Of a stretch of DNA of 64,000 bases, positions 16,544 through 25,995 are shown piece after piece. Made by a program: the position numbers and the translations under genes. The stretch's first letter is position 1; each line of letters opens with the position of its first letter. Below the pieces are notes generated by a model. That model was given only the letters and a program-made list of their open reading frames with translations, made no database searches and had not been told where the DNA came from. The stretch is from Chloroflexota bacterium (GTDB lineage Bacteria > Chloroflexota > Anaerolineae > Aggregatilineales > Phototrophicaceae): assembly GCA_013388745.1 (NCBI GenBank), contig JACAER010000006.1, positions 124,001-188,000 of the forward strand, read 5' to 3'.

Positions 16544-17980
16544 ATGGCAGATAAAAAACGGTTTAAAGTCGTAGACGGGCCAATCGGTGTACGCAGCGCG
16601 CCCGGCGGCGACAAAACAGGCGTCAAACTGGGGCAGGGCGAAGAAGTCGAAATCCTCGCCGATGCGGTGGAAAAAGGCGGCTATGTCTGGTTGCAGCACA
16701 GCAAAGGCTGGTCGGCAGAACGCAACAGCGACGGCGACGAAGTTTTCATGCTCGACATCAGCAGCCGCGACCCCAATCTGCCGCGCATTTTCCGCGTCGT
16801 CGCCCAGACCATCAGCATCCGCGAGACAGCCGGCGGCAAAAAGCTGCCGCAAAAGTTGGTTTACGGCACAGAAGTGCGTGTCGAAGGCAGTTCGCGCACC
16901 GAAGCGGCAGGCTACATCTGGTGGAAGCACGACAAAGGCGGCTGGTCATCCGAACGCAGCGTGGATGGCGATGAAGTCTTCATGAAAGAGGTTTTCGCCA
17001 CTGCCGCCAAAGGCGCCATCGACCCTGCCAAGAAAGTGCAGATTCCCGCCACATGGAAAGGGACGAAGGTGTTTCAGGTCGCGCAGCAGGGCACCAAAGT
17101 CCGCGACAAGCCTTCGACAGACCCGCGCGGCATGATTATCAACACCATGAAACGCGGCAAATCCGTCACGCTCGATCTGGACAACATTGTCGAAGCCGAC
17201 GGCTTTTATTGGGCGAAACACGAATCCGGCTGGTCGGCCATCATGAGCGTAGACGGTAAAACCGTCTTTTTGGGCGAACCCGGCACGATTCCCGGTCTCG
17301 TCTACATCGGCCCCGATGGCCCCAAAGCTGCCGACCTGCCCGGCTACCGCGCGCTCATCACCCGCTTGCCGGTCACTATCGAAGACACCGACTGGTTCCA
17401 GTACTACGGTAATAACATGTGGGCTTTCACCAATGGCAAAAAATACGGCTACGATAAGTATTCGCAGGCCTTACACGGCGGGCTGGACTTCGGCAACAGC
17501 GCGCGTTCTGGCATCCGCATCTACGCCGGCATCAGCGGCCAATTCGTCAAAGCCGAGTACCCCAGCCCCAATAACGCCCGCATTTTTATCCAGAGCGGCG
17601 ACTATCAGTTCATCTACCAGCACATCACCAGCATCCAGAGTTTTGCGGCGGGGCAGGCCATCACGCCCGACACCTATCTCGCCAATATCGAGCATCAATC
17701 GATCAACAATGGCTGGAATCACCTGCACTTTGAAGTGCGCTACATGAACGAGTGGATTATCAACCCACTGCTGCTGATGACCGAAGCGCTCTACAACCAG
17801 ATCACAAGTAAATTCAAGCCCGACAAGCCCAACAGCAACTTCACCCAGACCGATTCCCTCAGCAACTTCTTCTACAAATCGGCGACCTGGACCAAATGGA
17901 CAACGCCGCTCGACCAGCCGATGATCGCGCTGGCCGGGCAGCCCATCGGCCCGCGCTACGAGAAAAAAGAAGGCGTCTGA
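16544..17980 (+). CDS. SH3-domain and M23-type peptidase protein without signal peptide
   Basis: A 478-residue protein with three SH3-like repeats: about 7-72, 80-150 and 165-245, each carrying a GWSaErnsDGDEVFM-type ending. A C-terminal lysostaphin/M23-type domain follows, with HGGLDFGNSARSG (first His and Asp) and NHLHFEVRY (HxH). M23 enzymes cut peptidoglycan cross-bridges, yet no signal peptide or membrane segment is seen here. It may be exported by another route, released at lysis, or act inside. A purine-rich GGGAGAAG lies 7 bases before the ATG. The gene ends just before a hairpin shared with the convergent LysM gene. Confidence 0.78.
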   Translation: MADKKRFKVVDGPIGVRSAPGGDKTGVKLGQGEEVEILADAVEKGGYVWLQHSKGWSAERNSDGDEVFMLDISSRDPNLPRIFRVVAQTISIRETAGGKKLPQKLVYGTEVRVEGSSRTEAAGYIWWKHDKGGWSSERSVDGDEVFMKEVFATAAKGAIDPAKKVQIPATWKGTKVFQVAQQGTKVRDKPSTDPRGMIINTMKRGKSVTLDLDNIVEADGFYWAKHESGWSAIMSVDGKTVFLGEPGTIPGLVYIGPDGPKAADLPGYRALITRLPVTIEDTDWFQYYGNNMWAFTNGKKYGYDKYSQALHGGLDFGNSARSGIRIYAGISGQFVKAEYPSPNNARIFIQSGDYQFIYQHITSIQSFAAGQAITPDTYLANIEHQSINNGWNHLHFEVRYMNEWIINPLLLMTEALYNQITSKFKPDKPNSNFTQTDSLSNFFYKSATWTKWTTPLDQPMIALAGQPIGPRYEKKEGV

Positions 17981-17981
17981 G

Positions 17982-18018
17982 CACAAAAAATACCCCCTTG
18001 CCACATGGCGAGGGGGTA
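17982..18018 (-). terminator. Intrinsic terminator for the LysM glycoside hydrolase gene
   Basis: A 12-bp stem (17991-18002 with 18007-18018) with a four-base loop. In minus-strand reading it is followed by TTTTTT, giving a standard terminator after the gene at 18051-19553. It may also slow transcription from the plus strand. Confidence 0.8.
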
Positions 18019-18050
18019 AGGGGGCAAGTACCCGGCCAACGCGCGCGGCT

Positions 18051-19553
18051 TCAACGCATCGCCGCGCCCATCGTGATACACGCCCGGCATTCGTTTCCGC
18101 GCACAATGGCATAGCCTTGCTGCGGATCGGCGCCGTAATTCGTCGAATCCACGTTCCAGATAATCATCAGACGCACGCGGCGGCTCTGACGCGCCAGCGT
18201 GACCGACTGCGCCAGCCATTCCGCCTGATTTTGCAGCGTCACGTTGGCCGCCCACGAGAAAGCCGCCGGCAGCGGCCCCAGACCTTCAGGCGTCAGATAG
18301 CCCAGTTCTGTGAAGCACAGCGGCTTGTTCGGAAACACGCTGCTGTACAAATCAACCATCGTGCCATAGTAGCGCGTATAGTGCCCGCTGTTGCCGCGCG
18401 GGTCGCCGCTGCGCGCCGTCGGCGGCACGATGCCTTCGTTATAGTGGATGCCCACGCAGTCCATATTATTGGCCGCGCCGGCATCGCGCATCTGCCGCAG
18501 GAAAATGTCGTCATCGCAGCCGTTCGTCTGGCACGTCCCGCCGAAGAAACCGGTAGGCGCGGGGGCGCCGCTGATCACCAGAATGTTAGCGTTCACGCGC
18601 TTGATGGCGCCGTAAGCCGCCGCCAGCATTTGCGCGTAGTTCGCGCCGCTGATCTGCCCGGCGGGCCACTGGCGGTCAATGTTCGGTTCATTCCAGACTT
18701 CGATACCATCCGGCCCCAAAGCGGCCACCTGCGCCAGATAGTTGGCGAAATCCTGATAGTATTGTGTCGCGCCCGCCGCAATTTCCGAAGGCACGCCCAC
18801 AATGCCCAACAGAATACGGAAGCCGCGATCACGCGCCTGCTGAATCGCGCCGGCGGCAGCGCTCGTATCCTGGCCGCGACTCCAGGTAATCTGAATCTTG
18901 GCCCACGTCATGCCCGCGCCGCGCATCTGGTCGGGGAACGAGAAGCCAAATACATGACCGCCCAGCTCAAAGCCGCCCGCGATCGGTACGCCGCCCGTTG
19001 TCGTGCCGGTCGTCGTCCCCGTTGTCGCGCCGCCTGTGGTGCCGCCGGTCGTTGTCGGTGGCGGTGTCGTGCCGCTGGGGATCGTCAACACCTGCCCCGG
19101 ATAGATCAGGTTGGCATTGGTGATGCCGTTGGCGGTAGTGATCGCCTGCACCGTGGTGCCGAAGCGTCGCGCGATGCTCGACAGCGTATCGCCACGCACT
19201 ACCGTATAGCGCTGTGTCGTCCCGCCTGTCGTGCCACCCGTCGTGCCACCCGTCGTGGTGGTCGTGGTGCCCGTGGTGCCCGTCGTGCCGCCCGTGGTGG
19301 TGGTGGTGGTCGTCGTCGCGCCCGGAATCGTCAACTGCTGTCCGGCAAAAATCAGGTTGGCGTTGGTCACTGAGGGGTTCGCCGCCAGCAGCGCCGCCAG
19401 CGTCACATTGCAGCGCAGCGAGATACGGAACAGGTTTTCACCAGCACTTACAGTATAAGGATTAGGACAACTGCTGGTTTGCGCCTGCGCTGTCGTCGCG
19501 GCAAAGCCGATGATCAGCGCGACGGCTGCCAGAATAAGAATCAATCGACGCAT
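18051..19553 (-). CDS. Secreted protein with two LysM domains and a glycoside hydrolase-like domain
   Basis: 500 residues. A signal peptide ends near AQA-QT (about residue 24). LysM 1 (YTVSAGENLFRIS...QQLTIPG, about 33-77) and LysM 2 (YTVVRGDTLSSIA...GQVLTIPSG, about 116-161) should bind peptidoglycan or chitin-like glycans. They are separated and followed by Thr/Gly linkers. The C-terminal barrel (about 190-500) has EVWNEPNIDRQW, with the likely acid/base Glu of clan A hydrolases, and CFTELGYLTP, a likely nucleophile Glu. Substrate unknown; a cell-surface glycan is likely. It resembles in style the partial hydrolase at the left edge. Confidence 0.85.
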   Translation of the reverse strand: MRRLILILAAVALIIGFAATTAQAQTSSCPNPYTVSAGENLFRISLRCNVTLAALLAANPSVTNANLIFAGQQLTIPGATTTTTTTTGGTTGTTGTTTTTTGGTTGGTTGGTTQRYTVVRGDTLSSIARRFGTTVQAITTANGITNANLIYPGQVLTIPSGTTPPPTTTGGTTGGATTGTTTGTTTGGVPIAGGFELGGHVFGFSFPDQMRGAGMTWAKIQITWSRGQDTSAAAGAIQQARDRGFRILLGIVGVPSEIAAGATQYYQDFANYLAQVAALGPDGIEVWNEPNIDRQWPAGQISGANYAQMLAAAYGAIKRVNANILVISGAPAPTGFFGGTCQTNGCDDDIFLRQMRDAGAANNMDCVGIHYNEGIVPPTARSGDPRGNSGHYTRYYGTMVDLYSSVFPNKPLCFTELGYLTPEGLGPLPAAFSWAANVTLQNQAEWLAQSVTLARQSRRVRLMIIWNVDSTNYGADPQQGYAIVRGNECRACITMGAAMR

Positions 19554-19848
19554 AGAAGTCGCTCCTTTGGTGTACTCTTTGTGTTAAGCACTGAGTTTAA
19601 CATGATAATCCGCATTACGCCCAACTTTGCCCTCTGTTCTGCCGAACCCCTTTTCACCATTTTTGGGCATTTTCACCGCTTTTTTAGTGATTTTCCCTAT
19701 GTTTCATGAAGTTTTAGTCACTTTCACTATAAAATTCATCGTTTTTTGGCTAAGTTTTGCCCAGAAAAGTCTTTTGGTCGATTCTTATAATACATTTCAT
19801 CGCGGCGCGCTGCCGCTTCTTTAGCACATTTAACCATAGGGAAGTACA
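19554..19848. promoter_or_regulatory. Intergenic region between LysM gene and glnA
   Basis: A 295-base T-rich region. A perfect TATAAT at 19786-19791 lies 58 bases before the glnA start without a clear -35. TATAAA at 19728-19733 is a second candidate. TTTTCACC occurs at 19651-19658 and again at 19670-19677, 19 bases apart, with a related CTTTCACT at 19721-19728. These repeats could be operator sites, but I recognise no known nitrogen regulator motif. Confidence 0.35.
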
Positions 19849-21279
19849 ATGACGACCGAACGTATTCCGTCCGATGCGATCAAAAAATCGCCGGAAAAAC
19901 TGCTCGAATGGGCCAAGAAAAACGGTGCCGTTGAGGTTGATGTCAAATTCACCGACGTGCGCGGTATTATGCAGCACTTCAGCATTCCCATTGATAACTT
20001 CGACGTCGACGTGTTTAAAGACGGCGTGGGCTTCGATGGCTCCAGCATTCAGGGCTTCCAGACGATCAACGTCTCTGACCTGAACCTGATCCCCGACCCT
20101 GACACGGCTTTTATCGACCCCATCCCTGCCAAACCGACACTTAACCTGTTCTGCGATGTGGTGGATGTCGATCTCAAGCCCTATGCCAAAGACCCACGCG
20201 GTGTCGCCCGGCGTGCCGAAGAATATCTGAAGAGCAGCGGCATCGCCGATACCTGCTTCTTCGGCCCGGAAGCCGAGTTCTTCATTTTCACCGGCGTGGC
20301 CTATGATTCTGCGCCCAACGGCACCTTCTACAAAGTCGAATCCTCGTCGGCCTTCTGGGGCACAGGCGAAATGGGTCTGGGCTATCGCCCGCGCATCAAG
20401 GAAGGCTACTTCCCGGTATCGCCCACCGACAAGCTGCAAGACCTGCGTTCGGAAATGACCTCGACGCTGATGAGCGTCGGCGTAGACATCGAAGTGCATC
20501 ACCACGAAGTCGCCAGCGCCGGCCAGGCCGAAATCGACATGCGCTTCGATACCCTGCTGCGCATGGCCGATAAACTGCTGATCTACAAGTACATCATCCG
20601 CAACGTTGCCTACAAGCACGGCTATACCGTGACCTTCATGCCCAAGCCGGTCTTCGCCGACAATGGTTCGGGGATGCACTGCCACCAATCGCTGTGGAAA
20701 GACGGCAAGCCGATGTTCTTCGATAAGGACGGCTACGCGCTGCTCAGCCAGACGGCGCTGTACTATATCGGCGGCATCCTCAAGCACGCGCCGGCCCTGC
20801 TGGCCTTCACCAACCCCACCACCAACAGCTTCCGTCGTCTGGTGCCGGGCTACGAAGCGCCGGTCAATCTCGTCTACTCTGCCCGCAATCGTTCGGCGGC
20901 GGTGCGTATCCCCATGTACAGCAGCAACCCCAAAGCCAAGCGTATCGAAGCGCGCTTCCCGGACGCCACCTGCAACCCGTATCTGGCCTTCTCGGCCATG
21001 ATGATGGCCGGTCTGGATGGTATCCGCAACAAGATCGACCCCGGCAAGCCTGCGGATTACGATCTGTACGAACACACCGACAAGAAGACCCCCACCGTGC
21101 CCGGCAGCCTTGACCGCGTGCTGGACGCGCTGGAAAAAGACCACAAGTTCCTGCTGGAGGGCGGCGTCTTCACAAAGGACTACATCGTCGATTACATCGC
21201 CTATAAGCGCGCGCATGATGTCGATGCGGTAGCTCTGCGCCCGCATCCCTACGAATTCCTGTTGTACTACGATGCCTAA
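19849..21279 (+). CDS. glnA: Glutamine synthetase, type I
   Basis: Dodecameric-type GSI, 476 residues. It condenses ammonium and glutamate with ATP. Visible blocks: [23 protein letters not shown] (latch loop), [11 protein letters not shown] and [13 protein letters not shown] metal-binding region ([16 protein letters not shown]), [12 protein letters not shown] (ATP side), [19 protein letters not shown] and [26 protein letters not shown] segment lies where adenylylated GSI enzymes carry the target tyrosine; regulation by adenylylation is only possible. Monocistronic, ended by a strong hairpin. Confidence 0.96.
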   Translation: MTTERIPSDAIKKSPEKLLEWAKKNGAVEVDVKFTDVRGIMQHFSIPIDNFDVDVFKDGVGFDGSSIQGFQTINVSDLNLIPDPDTAFIDPIPAKPTLNLFCDVVDVDLKPYAKDPRGVARRAEEYLKSSGIADTCFFGPEAEFFIFTGVAYDSAPNGTFYKVESSSAFWGTGEMGLGYRPRIKEGYFPVSPTDKLQDLRSEMTSTLMSVGVDIEVHHHEVASAGQAEIDMRFDTLLRMADKLLIYKYIIRNVAYKHGYTVTFMPKPVFADNGSGMHCHQSLWKDGKPMFFDKDGYALLSQTALYYIGGILKHAPALLAFTNPTTNSFRRLVPGYEAPVNLVYSARNRSAAVRIPMYSSNPKAKRIEARFPDATCNPYLAFSAMMMAGLDGIRNKIDPGKPADYDLYEHTDKKTPTVPGSLDRVLDALEKDHKFLLEGGVFTKDYIVDYIAYKRAHDVDAVALRPHPYEFLLYYDA

Positions 21280-21307
21280 ACGCGGCTGAGTTTTCACCAC
21301 ACACACA

Positions 21308-21348
21308 CACACAAAGGAGCGAGTCGCGGCGACTCGCTCCTTTGTGTG
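21308..21348. terminator. Strong 19-bp hairpin after glnA
   Basis: Perfect 19-bp stem (21308-21326 with 21330-21348) with a CGG loop. The ACACAC tract before it extends into the stem. It lacks a long T-tract after the stem on either strand. It separates glnA from the convergent NRPS gene and probably acts as a terminator or RNA-stabilising end. Confidence 0.6.
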
Positions 21349-21564
21349 CCCGCCTTATTGCAGCGTCAGAGCAAACGTCTTGGATGCTGGTTTGGGAAAA
21401 GCGTTCACAACAGTTTTTAACAGATGTCAACCGTTGTGCCCCCACCCTAATGCCATATGACTTGTACCGAATTTTTTATGGGGGGCGTTTTTATCGGGAA
21501 CGCCCGAAACCCGTATGCGACACATGGCGGCGTGCGCTGTATGTGTCGCCTCAAGCTGCGGAAA

Positions 21565-24500
21565 CTACTTGTGCGCCGCTTGCGCATCGGTCAGCAGTTG
21601 TTTGAGCTGCTGGCCTAAGACCGGCACATTCTGCGGAATGAAGACCGTGCAGGGATCGCCGGGAATCTGGTACACCGTCGGCGCGTCGGTCAGCACATCG
21701 CCCCATCCCCATTTAGGCCGGGACGAAAAGGCTTCGTACCAGCCCGGCGGTAGGAACAACGCTACCTGTCCAGTGTATTTTTCTGGCGCGACAAAGCGAT
21801 CCGTCGCCCGGCGCACCGCGAATTCCTCATAGATGCCGGTGCGCAGCCTGAACGGCAGTGGACGCCCCGTCAGCCTGGAGAAACGCACCGCCGCTTTCCA
21901 GAACCAGCGCTGCGCCGTTTCGGTGAATTCTCCGTTGAGCAGATTCGTTTCGACCAGCGTGGAAACCGTGTCCCACCACTTGGCCGGCCCGCCCAGCAGC
22001 ACTTTCTTGAACTTACCCTGTGCGCGCTGGATCGTGCTGCGGAAACGCGGCACGGTCGCGATAGCAGTCAGCAGCGCGATTTTCTCGCCGCGCAGATGCA
22101 AACGGCGCGCCATTTCCAGCGCGACCAGGCCGCTGGCGAAACAACCGCCAATGTAATAGGGGCCTTGCGGCTGGATACGTTTCATTTCGGTGATAAAGGC
22201 TTCGGCGACAATATCAACTGAAGCGCTCATGGTTTGGTGCGCGCTGAGGCCTTGCCAGTGCAGCGCGTAGAACGGCTGGTCATCCCCAAGTTGGCGCGAG
22301 AGGTGATTGAGGTCGAGCACCCCCCCGCCGACACAGAAAAACGGCGGCTTGCTGCCTTTGGTCTGGATTTCGACCAGCGGCGACAGCGTCGTCACTTCTT
22401 CGATTTCGGCAACCGTGACCAGGCTGGCAAGCGCCTCGACCGTCGGCGCGCGGAACAGCGAGGCCAGCGGCAGGCGTTTATCAAAGCGCTTTTCGATCTG
22501 CGCGAACACCCGCACGGCGATCAACGAATGCCCGCCTAACTCGAAGAAGTTGTCGTACACGCCCACGCGCGGCAGCCCCAGCACCTCCTGCCAGATTTCG
22601 GCGATCACTTTTTCCGTCGGGCTGCGCGGCGCGATGTAACTTTCCTCAAGTTCAGCGGCGCTGCGTTCCGGCGCGGGCAGCGCTTTGCGATCGACTTTGC
22701 CATTACTGGTCAGTGGAATATCGGCCAGGAAGATGAACGCAGCGGGCAGCATATATTCGGGCAGCCGTTCGCGCAGATAGGCGCGCAGGTCGTTGCTGTG
22801 CGGCGGTTTTTCGGCAACCAGATACGCCACGAGGCGCTGATTACCGGGACTGTCTTCGCGCACAATAACCACCACTTTTTGAATATCCGGGTGCTGCGCC
22901 AGCACAGATTCGATCTCGCCGAGTTCGATACGGAAGCCGCGCAGCTTGACCATATGATCGACGCGGCCTAAAAATTCAATCGTGCCATCCGGCCAGAAAC
23001 GTCCGCGATCCGCTGTTTTGTACAGGCGCATCCCTGGCGTGAAGGGGTCAGGGATAAAGGCTTTGTTGGTGCGCGCCTCGTCTTTCAGATAGCCGCGCCC
23101 CACGCCAATTCCGCCGACATACAATTCACCGATCACGCCCACAGGCACAGGCTGAAGATAGGCATCCAGCACGTATAAGCGCATGTTGGGAATGGGCGTG
23201 CCGATGGTCATGATCGGCATGGGATAATCAGCGGCTACGCTGCGGATCGCGATATGGCACTGATCGTCTGAACATTCTGTCGAGCCATAGGTGTTTAGCA
23301 GCGGGATACGTGGATAGAGCTTGAGCCACGTCCGGCAGAGTTCGGTGGGCAGCGCTTCACCGGTAGGCACGACCCAGCGCAGCTTCGCCAACGCCGGACG
23401 CGCTGCGCCGCGCTGCGCCGCTTCCTGCGCCATGGCCGTCAGCAGCGCTGGCACGATTTGCAGTACCGTGATTCCCGCGCGCTCGATTTCGTCCAGCAGC
23501 GCGATCGGGTTATAGGCTACTTCGTCGGAGAAAATATGGACTTGCGCGCCGACGATCAACGGCGCGACAAACTGCCACACCATGATATCGAAGCTCTGCG
23601 GGCCATTTTGCGCCAGTACCGTGTGCTCGTCCATCTCCGTATCTTTGATCTTGGCATAATTGTGATTAATCATGCCGCGATGCTCAACCATGACGCCTTT
23701 GGGCGTGCCTGTCGAGCCAGAGGTGAACATGACATAGGCCAGATGGTGCGGCTGGCAGCGATCGGGCAGATTGCTTGCATCGCGTTTTTCTGCCAGGATG
23801 TCCTTAATCAGCGCAAGTTTGGGCGGATTAGCGCTCATCTGGCTCTGCGCCTGTTGCAGCACCTCGCTGTAAGCCGTTTCAGTCAGCACCAGCGGGGTTT
23901 CGCTTTGTTCAAGCACCTGCGCCAAACGCTGCGCCGGGTGGCGCGTATCCATGGGCAAAAACGCGCCGCCAGCCTTGTGGACGGCCAGCAGCGCCGTCAG
24001 ATAATCGACGCTGCGATCGGCCAGCAGCGCCACCAGCGTATCGGGGCCAATACCCTGCTCAACCAGATAGTGCGCCAGACGGTTAGCGCGGCGGTTGAGT
24101 TCAGCATAGGTCACCTGGGTGCTGGGGTCAACTGCCGCTGTCGCTTGAGGGCGCTTTTCCGCCTGCATTTCGAACAGACGGTAAACAAAAATGTTGTGCT
24201 CATAAACTTTATCGGTAGCGTTCCAATCGACTATTACCTGTTGGCGCTCTTTGTCGGTCAGCAGCGGCAGATGCGTCAGCGGCTGTTCCCCGTTGGTGAC
24301 AATGCCTTGCAGCAGCGTTTGCAGGTGTCCGACGGCGTTGTCGATACGCCAGCTATCGAACAAATCGGGATTGTATTCAAACACGCCCGCCAGGTTCGTT
24401 TTCGTCTGGCGCATGGTCAGGCTCAGATCAAAAAACCCGCTGGCATTGTGCATCGCAAACGGTTCGAGCCGCAGCGCCCCAAAGTCAAGCGTGTTGATCG

Positions 24501-25578
24501 GATGCTCGTCATAACGAAACATGACCTGTACCAGCGGGTGTCGGCTGAGATCGCGTTCGGGTTTCAGCATTTCCAGCAGTTTGGCAAACGACAGCGCGGC
24601 GTTCTGCTGGGTTTCTTTTGATGCGGCTTCTAAACGCTGCGCCAGCGCCAGAAACGCCGGTTTAGCGCTGAGATCCGCACGCTGCACGGTCAAATCGGCA
24701 AACGGGCCAACGAGCGTATCGAACTGGGCAGCGCGGGTGTATGTGCCGATCAGAATGTCTTCCTGGCCCGTGTAGCGGTAGACCAGCGCAAAAAATGCCG
24801 CCAGCAGCAGCGTGGATAATGCGACATTGTGTTGATCCGCGTACTCGTGTAGAGCAGCGCTGAGTTCAGGCGTCAAATCAAACGGCCTGGCTGCGCTTTT
24901 AAAAGCTTGTACGGCAGGCCGCGCGCGATCCGCCGGCAGGTCGAGCGCGAACGGTGCGCCGGCCAGATACTTACTCCAGTAAGCAAAAGAGGCCGTCGAA
25001 TCAGGCTGCGCTGTCACAAACGCTTGATAAGGGGTGGCAAAATTGATCGGCGTCAGTGATTTGCCCATCACCGCCGCCTCATAGCCCGCCGTCCAGTGCA
25101 GCAGCAGGAAATGCAGCGAGTCGGTGTCGAAAATAATGCTGTGCGCCGTCAGCAGCAGGATATGGTCATTGTCTTGCAGCCGCAAAAGCTGCGCGCGCAG
25201 CAGCGGCCCCTGTTCCAGATCAAAAGATTGGCGCGCGAACTCTGCCGTCAACTGTCTGGCTTCCGCCTCATCGCTGACGGGAACGACCGGGATTTTCAGG
25301 TATACCAACGGCATCAGCGTTTGCTGCGGGTGACCATCAACGGCTTTGAAAAGCGCGCGCAGCGGCGCATGGCTTTTGACAACTTCGTTCAGACTTTGTT
25401 CCAGCGCCATCGGACGCAGCGCCCCGGAGAGCCGAAAAGCCGCCGTGATGTGCTGCGCAGGATTGTTAGGTTCTAATTGATGCAGAAACCACAAACGTTC
25501 CTGCGTTGTCGAAAGCGGCAAAGTATGGGCTGTCAGATGACCATTGGGGCTGGTTTCTTTGACAAGCTCTACAGTCAT
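21565..25578 (-). CDS. Single-module nonribosomal peptide synthetase (C-A-T-TE) with degenerate C and TE motifs
   Basis: 1337 residues, cytosolic. Condensation domain (about 18-440) has HSIIFDT at 146-152 where HHxxxDG is expected, so the second, catalytic His is Ser. Adenylation domain (about 455-970) is intact: FTSGSTGTPKG, YGSTE, YKTADRGR, GRVDHMVKLRGFRIE and NGKVDRKAL. Specificity-pocket residues read D664 I665 W668 Q707 V737 T739 T763 D771 D772, tentative, and I assign no amino acid. Carrier domain has FFELGGHS with the phosphopantetheine Ser1018. The thioesterase-like end (about 1078-1337) has GGCFASG where GxSxG is expected and GDPCT where the catalytic His (GDH/GNH) is expected. ATG 25578 has AAAGG 8 bases ahead. 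No other biosynthetic gene or PPTase is adjacent. Confidence 0.92.
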   Translation of the reverse strand: MTVELVKETSPNGHLTAHTLPLSTTQERLWFLHQLEPNNPAQHITAAFRLSGALRPMALEQSLNEVVKSHAPLRALFKAVDGHPQQTLMPLVYLKIPVVPVSDEAEARQLTAEFARQSFDLEQGPLLRAQLLRLQDNDHILLLTAHSIIFDTDSLHFLLLHWTAGYEAAVMGKSLTPINFATPYQAFVTAQPDSTASFAYWSKYLAGAPFALDLPADRARPAVQAFKSAARPFDLTPELSAALHEYADQHNVALSTLLLAAFFALVYRYTGQEDILIGTYTRAAQFDTLVGPFADLTVQRADLSAKPAFLALAQRLEAASKETQQNAALSFAKLLEMLKPERDLSRHPLVQVMFRYDEHPINTLDFGALRLEPFAMHNASGFFDLSLTMRQTKTNLAGVFEYNPDLFDSWRIDNAVGHLQTLLQGIVTNGEQPLTHLPLLTDKERQQVIVDWNATDKVYEHNIFVYRLFEMQAEKRPQATAAVDPSTQVTYAELNRRANRLAHYLVEQGIGPDTLVALLADRSVDYLTALLAVHKAGGAFLPMDTRHPAQRLAQVLEQSETPLVLTETAYSEVLQQAQSQMSANPPKLALIKDILAEKRDASNLPDRCQPHHLAYVMFTSGSTGTPKGVMVEHRGMINHNYAKIKDTEMDEHTVLAQNGPQSFDIMVWQFVAPLIVGAQVHIFSDEVAYNPIALLDEIERAGITVLQIVPALLTAMAQEAAQRGAARPALAKLRWVVPTGEALPTELCRTWLKLYPRIPLLNTYGSTECSDDQCHIAIRSVAADYPMPIMTIGTPIPNMRLYVLDAYLQPVPVGVIGELYVGGIGVGRGYLKDEARTNKAFIPDPFTPGMRLYKTADRGRFWPDGTIEFLGRVDHMVKLRGFRIELGEIESVLAQHPDIQKVVVIVREDSPGNQRLVAYLVAEKPPHSNDLRAYLRERLPEYMLPAAFIFLADIPLTSNGKVDRKALPAPERSAAELEESYIAPRSPTEKVIAEIWQEVLGLPRVGVYDNFFELGGHSLIAVRVFAQIEKRFDKRLPLASLFRAPTVEALASLVTVAEIEEVTTLSPLVEIQTKGSKPPFFCVGGGVLDLNHLSRQLGDDQPFYALHWQGLSAHQTMSASVDIVAEAFITEMKRIQPQGPYYIGGCFASGLVALEMARRLHLRGEKIALLTAIATVPRFRSTIQRAQGKFKKVLLGGPAKWWDTVSTLVETNLLNGEFTETAQRWFWKAAVRFSRLTGRPLPFRLRTGIYEEFAVRRATDRFVAPEKYTGQVALFLPPGWYEAFSSRPKWGWGDVLTDAPTVYQIPGDPCTVFIPQNVPVLGQQLKQLLTDAQAAHK

Positions 25579-25995
25579 TGGGTTAACCTTTTCTTTTCAC
25601 GGAATTTACAAATGTCTGGAATATTGTCCGATATCGTAACAAATATAAATTTCGTACATGTAATATTCTAAGGATAAAGTCGGCACAAGCAATCAAAATT
25701 CAGAAAAATTTGACAAACAGACAGGCAATGCAAGTTTGCAGTTGTCAGGGTTCGGTTTTCCGTCCATCGCGAACATCAAGCTGACGATTTTGCCCCGGAA
25801 ACTTGTATGCAGATCAACTAAATCGGCACTTGAATTTTTGAGGCTGCACCTTTGTTGGCAGCCTCAGGGTTTGCCGTATAAGGCGCAAAATGAAGGGCGC
25901 AATCGCTTAGAACCCTTTCGTCATTATTGCACAGGAGGGTTTGATAAACAACTGATCTCGGGGTTATGATTGTATCGAAGCCATAAAAGGGGGCG
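25579..25995. promoter_or_regulatory. 417-base intergenic region between NRPS and broken CDF gene
   Basis: No gene seen. The part next to the NRPS is AT-rich and holds an inverted repeat GAATATT (25619-25625) / AATATTC (25662-25668) enclosing the palindromes CGATATCG (25630-25637) and TACATGTA; this looks like the NRPS promoter/operator area. Further on, GAGGCTGC (25840-25847) and GCAGCCTC (25858-25865) form a perfect 8-bp hairpin of unknown role. Confidence 0.4.

Noticed and set aside
19200..19320. Possible CRISPR-like or minisatellite array
   Set aside because: The repeats are short, imperfect and in frame; they encode Thr/Gly linkers of the LysM protein.
19849..21279. Large antisense frame opposite glnA (19750-21312)
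   Set aside because: It mirrors glnA codon structure; glnA has full family motifs.
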